A stretch of DNA of 44,510 bases from VRUE01 sp035707825 (lineage in GTDB: Bacteria; Actinomycetota; Thermoleophilia; Solirubrobacterales; 70-9), in contig DASSTR010000052.1 in assembly GCA_035707825.1 (NCBI GenBank), positions 1-44,510 of the forward strand, in the 5' to 3' direction. The notes beneath the pieces are model-generated. The model searched no databases. It saw only the letters and a list, made by a program, of their open reading frames with translations, and was not told the DNA's origin. Below are positions 33,890-42,000 of this stretch, piece by piece. How positions within the stretch are numbered: the first letter of the stretch is position 1; every line of letters starts with the position of its first letter. Position numbers and translations under genes: made by a program.

Positions 33890-34375
33890 TCAGCGAAAGC
33901 GCGAAGCGCTCAAACGGCAGTAGTGGAAGCCGTAGACGATGCTGACGTTGTTGGCGGCGTTGCCGCTGCGTTCGGCGCGGATCGAGTCATGGGTCGCTTT
34001 GATCTTGTTGCCTTCCCTGAGCGACTTGCCGACGTTGCGCAGGTTCGTCTTCACGATCCCCAGGAAGTGAAACCACTTCATCAGGCGGGCATCGTCGGCC
34101 GGCGGCCTGGGGACGGCGACGAGTTGACGGACGGTTTTCCCGAACGCTTCCGAGGCGCGGATGAACTGGCCGCCGGCGGCATTCAGCTCGTCCTGCTTGA
34201 TGCGGTCCTTCGCCCCCTTGAGGATGCGTTCGTTGGCCACCGTGTTGCGCTGGCAGATCGGCTCGACCTGGGCGACGTATTCCTCGCGCGTCGGCCCTTC
34301 TTCGCCATGCGCCGCCGCAACGACGACGAGCATCGCCACAGCCATCGCGATCGCTGTTCTGATCATCCCCTGCAT
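33890..34375 (-). CDS. Small secreted helical protein
   Basis: A 161-residue exported protein of unknown function. MIRTAIAMAVAMLVVVAAAHG is a signal peptide. The mature part begins TREEYVAQVEPICQRNT, is mostly helical and basic (ILKGAKDRIKQDELNAAGGQF, then ARLMKWFHFLG), and ends YGFHYCRLS. Two cysteines (in PICQ and YCR) could form one disulfide joining the ends of a helical bundle. Similar TREEYxxxxxxIC openings seem common among secreted proteins of this type of actinobacterium, from memory. AGGGGA lies about 4 bases before the ATG at 34375; an in-frame ATG at 34366 is an alternative. Confidence 0.75.
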   Translation of the reverse strand: MQGMIRTAIAMAVAMLVVVAAAHGEEGPTREEYVAQVEPICQRNTVANERILKGAKDRIKQDELNAAGGQFIRASEAFGKTVRQLVAVPRPPADDARLMKWFHFLGIVKTNLRNVGKSLREGNKIKATHDSIRAERSGNAANNVSIVYGFHYCRLSASRFR

Positions 34376-34448
34376 TCGTCCCCTGTGCCTCTAGGTTAGA
34401 GAAGCCCGCATCGCACCCATTGGGCGGGCGCTCTAGGATTTCGCCGCC

Positions 34449-35009
34449 GTGATCAGCACAAACCAATTCAAGAACGGGTCTCACATCGAGATCGACGGGA
34501 CGATCTTCAAGATCATCGAGTTCCAACACGTCAAGCCGGGCAAGGGCGGCGCCTTCGTGCGCACGAAGCTGCGCAAGATCGAGGACGGCTCCGTGCAGGA
34601 CAAGACCTTCCGGGCGGGGGAGAAGTTCCGCCCGGTGCGAACCGAGTCCCGCAAGATGCAGTTCCTCTACGACTCCGGCGACGCGGTGGTCTTCATGGAC
34701 AACCGCGACTACGAGCAGATCGAGATCGCCCGCGACGTCGTCGGCGAGGCGATGCAGTGGCTCCTTCCCAATGCAGAGGTCGAGATCCTCTTCGTCGACG
34801 AACGCCCCAGCGACGTCCAGGTCGCCAGCGCGATCGACATGAAGGTGACGCAGACCGAGCCGGGGGTGAAGGGTGACACCGCCTCGGGTGGCGGCAGCAA
34901 GCCGGCCACGCTGGAGTCGGGGGTGACCGTGCACGTGCCGCTCTTCATCGAGGAGGGCGAGACGATCCGCGTCGACACCCGCAGTGGCGAGTACGTCTCG
35001 CGCGCCTGA
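34449..35009 (+). CDS. efp: Elongation factor P
   Basis: Relieves ribosome stalling at proline runs. The 186-residue length and three-domain beta fold are standard: ISTNQFKNGSHIEIDG, FQHVKPGKGGAFVRTKLR with the tip lysine K32, then VVFMDNRDYEQIEI and the C-terminal VTVHVPLFIEEGETIRVDTR with SGEYVSRA. GTG start. The PGKGGA loop resembles that of other actinobacterial EF-P, but modification cannot be told from the gene. A 153-base gap before nusB shows no gene. Confidence 0.96.
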   Translation: MISTNQFKNGSHIEIDGTIFKIIEFQHVKPGKGGAFVRTKLRKIEDGSVQDKTFRAGEKFRPVRTESRKMQFLYDSGDAVVFMDNRDYEQIEIARDVVGEAMQWLLPNAEVEILFVDERPSDVQVASAIDMKVTQTEPGVKGDTASGGGSKPATLESGVTVHVPLFIEEGETIRVDTRSGEYVSRA

Positions 35010-35162
35010 GCTCCGCGCGCTGAGCCTGCGCCCACCACCGCCGGAAGCCCACACCGCCGGGAGTTCACCATCGCTTGCGCCTGCCACCGCCGGCCCGCAA
35101 CCCCACCGGGAAGCGAGGTCCATCCCCGGGCCGGGATTCCGTGGCGAAAACCGACAGAATGG

Positions 35163-35549
35163 ATGTCAATGCGCAGGTCCGATCAACGCCGCGACGCCGT
35201 CTTCGCCTGCTACCAGCGGGACGTCACCGGACGCCCGCTCGAGGAGCTCATCGCCGATTCGCGTCCCTTTACCCGGGAACTGGCGAATGGGGTCGACGAG
35301 CACCGTGAGGAGCTCGACGCGGCGATCGCCCGCCACGCCAGGGGTTGGGAGCTGGAGCGGATCGCGCCCCTGGAGCGAAACCTGATGCGGGTTGCCCTGT
35401 ATGAGATCGAGCACCGCGACGACGTGCCCACCGAGGTGGCGATCGACGAGGCGGTCGAGATCGCCAAGGAGTACTGCGGCGCCGACGCTCCCGGCTTCGT
35501 CAACGGCGTCCTCGGGGCGGCGGTGCGCGAGCGCGAGGGGGTCAAGTGA
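35163..35549 (+). CDS. nusB: Transcription antitermination factor NusB
   Basis: A 128-residue helical protein that binds boxA RNA with NusE in rRNA antitermination. Visible family blocks are RRDAVFACYQRDVTG, the central IAPLERNLMRVALYEIEHRDDVPTEVAIDEAVEIAK, and YCGADAPGFVNGVLGA. Length is slightly below the common ~140. ATG at 35163; a second in-frame ATG at 35169 is possible. The stop overlaps the GTG of the next small ORF by four bases (GTGA), so the two are translationally coupled. Confidence 0.92.
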   Translation: MSMRRSDQRRDAVFACYQRDVTGRPLEELIADSRPFTRELANGVDEHREELDAAIARHARGWELERIAPLERNLMRVALYEIEHRDDVPTEVAIDEAVEIAKEYCGADAPGFVNGVLGAAVREREGVK

Positions 35550-35716
35550 GCCGCCTGCGCGAGATCTCCGAGCGGCTCGGCGCGATCGCCGGCCAGCTCG
35601 CCGATGTCGAGACCGACGACGAGCGAGCGGCGGAGCTGGCCAACGAAGCGGCGGAGCTCTCCGCGGAGGCGGTGGAGGAGGCAAACCGCCGCATCCGCGA
35701 GACGAGCGACGAGTGA
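35546..35716 (+). CDS. Small coiled-coil protein between nusB and the prenyl synthase gene
   Basis: A 56-residue reading frame starting with the GTG that overlaps the nusB stop. It encodes an acidic, strongly helical chain (SRLREISERLGAIAGQLAD, then ERAAELANEAAELSAEAVEEANRRI). Heptad-like Leu/Ile/Ala spacing predicts a coiled coil. The small subunit of exonuclease VII (XseB) is a comparable small helical protein often coded in this neighbourhood, but the diagnostic XseB pattern is weak and no xseA gene is present. The tight overlap and unbiased high-GC codon use make it probably real. Confidence 0.6.
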   Translation: MSRLREISERLGAIAGQLADVETDDERAAELANEAAELSAEAVEEANRRIRETSDE

Positions 35717-35732
35717 GCGGCGCCGGCCGGTC

Positions 35733-36596
35733 GTGAGCTACCCCGAAGACCTGCGCTCCCTCGTCGAGGCCGAGCTGGAGACCCTGCGCTTCTCGCCGGC
35801 CGCCCCAACCTCCGGTCTGGAGGAGGCGATGCGCTATTCGCTGCTCGCCGGCGGCAAGCGGGTCCGCCCGGTGCTGGCCCTGGCGACCGCGCGCGCCTTG
35901 GGGGCCGAGCCGAAGGATTTCCTCGAGGTCGCCTGCGCGATCGAGCTGATCCACACCTACTCGCTGATCCACGACGACCTGCCGGCGATGGACGACGACG
36001 AGCTGCGCCGGGGCCTGCCCACGGCGCACGTCAAGTTCGGCGAGGACGTGGCGATCCTCGCCGGCGACGGCCTGTTCGCCGAGGCCGTGCGGCTTTTCTG
36101 CGAGCAGCCCGGCGAGCCCGCCAGGGTGCTCGCGGCGCTGCGTGAGCTGACCGCGGCGACCGGCGTCGACGGGATGGTCGGCGGGCAGTACGTCGACGTC
36201 GCGGGCGGCGAGAGCGACGCCGAGGGCCTGCGTGCCCTGCACGCGCTGAAGACCGGTCGCCTGATCGCCGCCAGCGTCGGGGTCGTTCTGGTCCTCGAAG
36301 GCCTGCCGGAACCTGAGACAATGCCCTACCGATCGTTTGCGGGCGAGCTTGGCGTGCTCTTCCAGATCGTCGACGACATCCTCGACGTGACCCAGAGCGA
36401 GGAGCAGCTCGGCAAGCCGAGTGGAAGCGATGAGCGACATGGAAAACTCACATACGCCAGTCTTTTCGGCCTCGACCGCGCGCGCGAGCTGGCCGCGGAA
36501 TCGCACCGCAAGGCGCTGGCGGCGCTCGCGGAGGCGGGCGGCGAGACCGGCGATCTGAGACGGATCGCCGATTACGTCTTCACTCGCAAAGAGTGA
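35733..36596 (+). CDS. ispA: Polyprenyl (farnesyl/geranylgeranyl) diphosphate synthase
   Basis: Condenses IPP with allylic diphosphates. A 287-residue trans-prenyltransferase: GGKRVRPVLAL, first Asp-rich motif HDDLPAMDDDELRRG, HALKTGRLI, and second Asp-rich motif FQIVDDILDVT with GKPSGSDERHGKLTY. The first motif has the four-residue spacer seen in bacterial FPP synthases (IspA), so a C15 product is most likely; a longer product is not excluded. GTG start at 35733, 16 bases after the small ORF. dxs follows after 18 bases, linking precursor supply and chain building. Confidence 0.92.
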   Translation: MSYPEDLRSLVEAELETLRFSPAAPTSGLEEAMRYSLLAGGKRVRPVLALATARALGAEPKDFLEVACAIELIHTYSLIHDDLPAMDDDELRRGLPTAHVKFGEDVAILAGDGLFAEAVRLFCEQPGEPARVLAALRELTAATGVDGMVGGQYVDVAGGESDAEGLRALHALKTGRLIAASVGVVLVLEGLPEPETMPYRSFAGELGVLFQIVDDILDVTQSEEQLGKPSGSDERHGKLTYASLFGLDRARELAAESHRKALAALAEAGGETGDLRRIADYVFTRKE

Positions 36597-36614
36597 GGAG
36601 TTGGAGCGGGAGCC

Positions 36615-38672
36615 ATGACTGAGAAGCGACACGCGCCGGACAGCGAAAACGAGCCCCGCGGCCCCGAGGGGGCGGCCTCCGCGCCGCTGCTCGAAGGGAT
36701 CGAGGGCCCGGCAGACCTGCACGATCTCGACGACGCGCAGCTGCAGCAGGTGGCGCAGGAGATGCGCACCTACATCATCGACGTGATCGGCGACATCGGC
36801 GGCCACTTCGGCGCCAACCTGGGCACCTGCGAGCTGGCCGTCGCCCTGCACAGCCTGATGGACTCACCGCGCGACAAGGTCCTCTGGGACGTCGGCCACC
36901 AGGCCTATCCCCACAAGATCCTCACCGGCCGCCGCGCGGCGCTGCCGACGATCCGCCAATACGAAGGGCTGGCGCCGTTCTGCTCGGTCTTCGAGTCCGA
37001 GCACGACATCATGGGCGCCGGTCATGCCTCGACCTCGATCGGCTACGCGGTTGGGCTGAAGGAGGCGATGCGAAAGGGCATCGGCGAGGACGGCAAGGTC
37101 GCTGCCGTGATCGGCGACGGCGCGCTGACAGGAGGGGTCGCCTACGAGGCCCTGCACGCGGCCGGCGGGATGCAGACCCCGGTGGTGATCGTCCTCAACG
37201 ACAACGGGATGTCGATCTCGCCAAACGTCGGCGCTCTCTCGCGCTACTTCAACCGGGTGCGCCTCAACCCGCGGCTCTACCACGCCCGCGAGGGCGTCGA
37301 GGACCGCCTCACCAAGCTGCCCCTCGGGCTCGGTAAGCGGATCGAGCGCCTCGGGCCGGAGATCAAGTCCGCGATCAAGGCCTACTGGGCTCCTGGGCTC
37401 TTCTTCGAGGAGCTCGACCTCGCCTATATGGGGGTGATCGACGGCCATGACGTGCACGCCCTGCGCGGCGCGCTCAACGAGGCCTTCGAGGCCGACCGGC
37501 CGGTTGTCGTCCACATTCATACCGTCAAGGGCAAGGGCTTTGCGCCGGCCGAGGAGGGCGGCCTGGAGGGAATGGAGAAGTGGCACGCGGCGAAGCCGAA
37601 GTCGATCGTCAACGGAGCGCCGGCGCCGAAGCCGGTGCCGGTGAGGGAGTCCGACTCTCCCGAGGCGATCGCGCCGGAGCGGCTGGAGAAGCCCCCGGCC
37701 GCGGGGTCGCCGCCGCAGTACACGCAGGTCTTCGCCGATGCGATGGTCGCCGAGGCGAGGCGCGACGAGCGCGTGATCGGCATCACCGCGGCGATGGCCG
37801 GGGGAACCGGCCTGCAGAAGCTCGCCGACGAGGTTCCCGAGCGCTACTACGACGTCGGGATCGCCGAGCAGAACGCCGTCCTGCTCGCCTCGGGCTTGGC
37901 GATCCAGGGGGCGAAGCCGGTCTGCGCGATCTACTCGACCTTCCTGCAGCGGGCCTACGACCAGATCATCCATGACGTCTGCCTGCAGAACCTGGATGTC
38001 ACCTTCGCGATGGACCGCGCCGGTCTGGTCGGCGACGACGGCCCCACCCATCACGGCGCCTTCGACGTCTCCTACTTCCGGCCGGTGCCCAATGTCGTCT
38101 TGATGGCGCCGCGTGACGAGGCGATGCTCGTCCACATGCTGCGGACCGCGATCGCCCATGACGGGCCGGCGGCACTGCGCTATCCGCGTGGCGCGGCGGA
38201 GGGGGCTGTGCTGCCCGCCGAGGCCGAAGAGATCCCGATCGGCACGGGGGAGACGCTCGCCAGCGGCGAGCGGGTGGCGCTGCTCGGCTTTGGCTACGGA
38301 GTCGCCGTCGCCATGCAGGCGGCCGAGATCCTCGGTGGCCATGGCATCGCGCCGACCGTCGCGGACGCCCGCTTCGCGAAGCCGATCGACACGGAGCTGG
38401 TCGAGCGCTTGGCCCTCGGGCACGACCTGGTCGTGACGATCGAGGAGAACGTGCTGCCCGGCGGCTTCGGCTCCGCGGTCCTCGAGCACCTCGAGGACGC
38501 GTTCGCCGAGCGGCCGGCGGAGCGCGCCCGCCTGCTGCGGATCGGCCTCCCGGATCGCTTCGTCACCCACGGCAAGCCGGCCCTGCTGCGCGAGGAGGCC
38601 GGGCTCACCGGCGAGAGCGTCGCCGAGCGCATCCTGAGCGCCCTGCCCGCACATGCACCGGCGCTCTCCTGA
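36615..38672 (+). CDS. dxs: 1-deoxy-D-xylulose-5-phosphate synthase
   Basis: First enzyme of the MEP isoprenoid pathway, condensing pyruvate with glyceraldehyde 3-phosphate using thiamine diphosphate. The 685 residues are slightly longer than usual owing to a ~35-residue N-terminal extension and a Pro-rich linker (APAPKPVPVRESDSPEA). ThDP/Mg motif GDGALTGGVAYEALHAAG with NDNGMSIS, HIHTVKGKG, the catalytic Glu in YYDVGIAEQNAV, and DRAGLVGDDGPTHHGAFD are all present. ATG start with GGAGCGGGAG upstream. No clear terminator follows. Confidence 0.96.
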   Translation: MTEKRHAPDSENEPRGPEGAASAPLLEGIEGPADLHDLDDAQLQQVAQEMRTYIIDVIGDIGGHFGANLGTCELAVALHSLMDSPRDKVLWDVGHQAYPHKILTGRRAALPTIRQYEGLAPFCSVFESEHDIMGAGHASTSIGYAVGLKEAMRKGIGEDGKVAAVIGDGALTGGVAYEALHAAGGMQTPVVIVLNDNGMSISPNVGALSRYFNRVRLNPRLYHAREGVEDRLTKLPLGLGKRIERLGPEIKSAIKAYWAPGLFFEELDLAYMGVIDGHDVHALRGALNEAFEADRPVVVHIHTVKGKGFAPAEEGGLEGMEKWHAAKPKSIVNGAPAPKPVPVRESDSPEAIAPERLEKPPAAGSPPQYTQVFADAMVAEARRDERVIGITAAMAGGTGLQKLADEVPERYYDVGIAEQNAVLLASGLAIQGAKPVCAIYSTFLQRAYDQIIHDVCLQNLDVTFAMDRAGLVGDDGPTHHGAFDVSYFRPVPNVVLMAPRDEAMLVHMLRTAIAHDGPAALRYPRGAAEGAVLPAEAEEIPIGTGETLASGERVALLGFGYGVAVAMQAAEILGGHGIAPTVADARFAKPIDTELVERLALGHDLVVTIEENVLPGGFGSAVLEHLEDAFAERPAERARLLRIGLPDRFVTHGKPALLREEAGLTGESVAERILSALPAHAPALS

Positions 38673-38783
38673 GCTTGCGCCAATGCGCTCAATCGAGTAG
38701 CCTTTTCGAGTCTCTTCGGTAGTCCAGATTGTCGACGTTTATACGGCGCTTCTGGAGTTACCAGGGGGAGAGGGGACATCTCT

Positions 38784-38912
38784 ATGTATGTGGATCCGCC
38801 GGGGGAACTTGGATCTATGTACGGGGCGGGATCGGAACGGCTAAGCCGCTCTGATGCCGCGCCTTCGTCCGGTCCGGCCTCGGCGCCGGCCGGTGAGCGC
38901 CCGCACGTGTGA
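38784..38912 (+). CDS. Possible small ORF in the leader of the giant gene
   Basis: A 42-codon frame, MYVDPPGELGSMYGAGSERL and onward, with a purine-rich GGGGGAGAGGGG about 8 bases before its ATG. It contains no recognised motif and is Pro/Ala/Ser-rich toward the end. It could be a leader peptide or chance. It occupies part of the 394-base gap 38673-39066, in which I see no other gene. Confidence 0.25.
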   Translation: MYVDPPGELGSMYGAGSERLSRSDAAPSSGPASAPAGERPHV

Positions 38913-38965
38913 CGTAGCGGCCGGAGACTCAACTGTCTGACTGCCGCTGAGCACGAGACACACGT
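38905..38965 (+). promoter_or_regulatory. Nested stem-loop in the leader of the giant surface protein gene
   Basis: Three concentric perfect stems: ACGTGTG (38905-38911)/CACACGT (38959-38965), AGCGGC (38916-38921)/GCCGCT (38943-38948) and AGAC (38925-38928)/GTCT (38935-38938). It lies 101 bases before the giant gene's start. It may be an RNA element or a protein-binding site; no known riboswitch consensus was recognised. Confidence 0.4.
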
Positions 38966-39066
38966 CGTATTTACACGGCCCCGGGCGCTCTCTACTCTGC
39001 CCCGCAAGTCAGTGGGCGAGCTTTTAGATCGCTGACTTCCATAGCGCAACGACTCCGGGGGTACCC

Positions 39067-42000
39067 GTGAATCAGGCAGCGAAGGCCAGCGCGCTAAGGG
39101 GAGGTCGCCATCCAAGACGAATATCCGCTTCGATCCGTCCCACCGTCGGCATCGCGGCGTTCCTGCTTCTCCTCCTGACGTTCATCCCGGGGGGCGCACA
39201 GGCGGAGTTGGCGGCGTCCCATGCCCGCGCCCTCATGTCTGGGCGCATCGATGCCGGGTCCAGCCACAGCTGCGCGATCACCGCCGACGGCGCGCTGCAC
39301 TGTTGGGGCAACGGCGCCAGCGGCCGCCTCGGCTACGGCAACACGACCAGCATCGGCGACAACGAGGCGCCCGGGTCCGCCGGCCCCGTGGATCTCGGTT
39401 CAGGCCGCACCGCGACCGCCGTCGCGGTCGGCAACAACCACACCTGCGCGATCGCAAACGACGGCACCGTTCACTGCTGGGGGGTCGGCACCAGCGGCCA
39501 GCTCGGCTATGGAAACACCGAAACGATCGGCGACAACGAGACCCCGGCCGCGGTTGGCTCGGTTGACCTTGGCGGCCGTAACGCCGTCGGCATCACGGCC
39601 GGCTCGAACTTCACCTGCGCCCTGCTCGACAACGGCACCGTGCGCTGCTGGGGCGCGGCGGGCTCGGGCCAGCTCGGCTACGGCAACACGACCGCGATCG
39701 GCGACAACGAGACGCCCGCGGCGGTTTCCCCGGTCGATCTCGGGGTGGGGCGCACCGCGGTTGCGATCAGCTCAGGCACGAACCACACCTGCGCAATCCT
39801 TGACAACGGCACCGTTCGCTGTTGGGGAAGCAATTCCAACGGCGAGCTCGGCTACGGCAACACGACCTTCATCGGCGACACCGAGGCACCTGGCTCAGTC
39901 GGTCCGGTCGATCTCGGCGCCGGCCGTACGGCGACGGCGATCGCCGCGGGCAACGGCTTCACCTGCGCCCTGCTCGACAACGGCACCGTGCGCTGCTGGG
40001 GAGCGGCGGGCTCGGGCCAGCTTGGCTACGGCAACACGACCGCAATCGGCGACAACGAGACGCCCGGCACGGCCGGACCGGTCGACCTGGGGTCAGGCCG
40101 TAATGCGGTGGCGATCACCGCGGGCTCCAACCACACCTGCGCCGTCCTCGACAACGGCACGATGCGCTGCTGGGGATTCAACTTCAACGGCCAGCTCGGC
40201 TATGGCAACACGACGACGATCGGCGACAACGAGACGCCCGTCTCGGTCGCGCCGATCGACCTCGGGGGCGGGCGCAGCGCCATTGCGGCCGCGGCCGGCG
40301 AAAGCCACACCTGCGCCTGGCTCGAGAACGGAGCCATTCGCTGCTGGGGAGTCGGTACGAGCGGACGCCTCGGCTACGGCAACACGACCGCGATCGGCGA
40401 CAACGAGGCTCCGGGGAGCGCCGGCCCGGTCGACCTCGGCTCGGTTCGCGGCGTCCTGCAGGTCGTCACCGGCGGCTTTCACACCTGTGCCCTGATGGAG
40501 AACGGCAGCGTGCGCTGCTGGGGGTCGGCCAGCGGCGGCCGGCTCGGCCTCGGGCCCAGCTATCCACTCACCATCGGAGACAACGAGAACCCGGGCTCCG
40601 TTCCCCCGGTCGACCTCGGCCCCGGCCGCAGCGCGGTCCAGCTGGCCGCCGCCGGCAGCCACACCTGCGCCCTGCTCGATGACGGCACGGTGCGCTGCTG
40701 GGGCAGCGGAGCAAACGGCCGCCTCGGTTACGCGAACATCGCCACCATCGGCGACGACGAGACGCCGGGCTCGGTCGGCCCGGTCAACCTGGGCGGCCGC
40801 AGTGCGATTGCCATCGCAGCCGGCGGCAGCCACACCTGCGCGGTCCTCGACGACGGCAGCGTCCGTTGCTGGGGGGCGGGGGAAAACGGCCGCCTCGGCT
40901 ATGGCAATACGGCGACGATCGGCGACGACGAGACGCCGGGCTCGGTCGGTCCCGTCGTGGTGGGAGGCAGCGCCATCGGCATCACCGCCGGCGGGTTCCA
41001 TACCTGCGCCATCCTCAGCGACCACACGCTGCGCTGCTGGGGCTTCAACGTCACCGGCCAGCTCGGCTACGGCAACTCGACCGCGATCGGCGACAACGAG
41101 AATCCCAGCGCTGCCGGGGCCGTCTCCATAGGGCGCAGCGCCATGGGGGTGACCGCCGGCAACGGCCACACCTGCGCACCGCTCGCCAACGGGACGGCCC
41201 GCTGCTGGGGAGCCAACAACGTCGGCCAGCTCGGCTATGGCAATACGACCTACATAGGCGACAACGAGCTGCCGACGACCGCCGGCCCGCTCGATCTGGG
41301 CGCGGGCCGTAACGCAATCTCGATCGCGTCTGCCACCGAGCACAGCTGCGCCGTCCTCGACAACGGCAGCGTGCGCTGCTGGGGAGTCGGCACAAGCGGG
41401 GAGCTCGGCTACGGAGTCCCGATCAACATCGGCGACAACGAGACGCCGGGGACCGCCGGCCCCGTGGATCTTGGCGCCGGGAGGACCGCACTGTCCGTTT
41501 CGGCCGCCAGCGATGTCTCCTGCGCGGTCCTCGACAACGGCATGGTGCGCTGCTGGGGCGTCAACAGCCTCGGCCAGCTCGGCTACGGCGACACCAAACA
41601 GATCGGCGACGACGAGGCGCCCGGGTCCGTCGGGCCGGTGGACCTCTGGGACGACGTTCCCGTCGCGGTGAACGACTCGGACACGTTCAACGAGGACCCG
41701 TTCTCGCCGCGCATCATCGAAGTGCTCGCCAACGACACCGACGTCGACGGCGGACAGATGACGATCAATTCGGTCACCAACGGCGCCCACGGGACCGTCG
41801 CGATCATCAACAGCGGCTCGCGGCTCAACTACTCGCCGGAAGCCGACTACTGCGGCGCCGACTCATTCACCTACACGCTGAACGGCGGCTCCACCGCGAC
41901 CGTCTCGGTGACCATCGCCTGCGTCGACGATCTGCCCGTCGCGGTGAACGACTCGGCTTCTCTCAGCGAGGACGCAGGGGCGAGCGCGATCGACGTGCTC

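Noticed and set aside
40093..41790. 565-residue minus-strand open frame in the RCC1 array
   Set aside because: Its repetitive protein is the antisense image of the RCC1 repeats on the plus strand.
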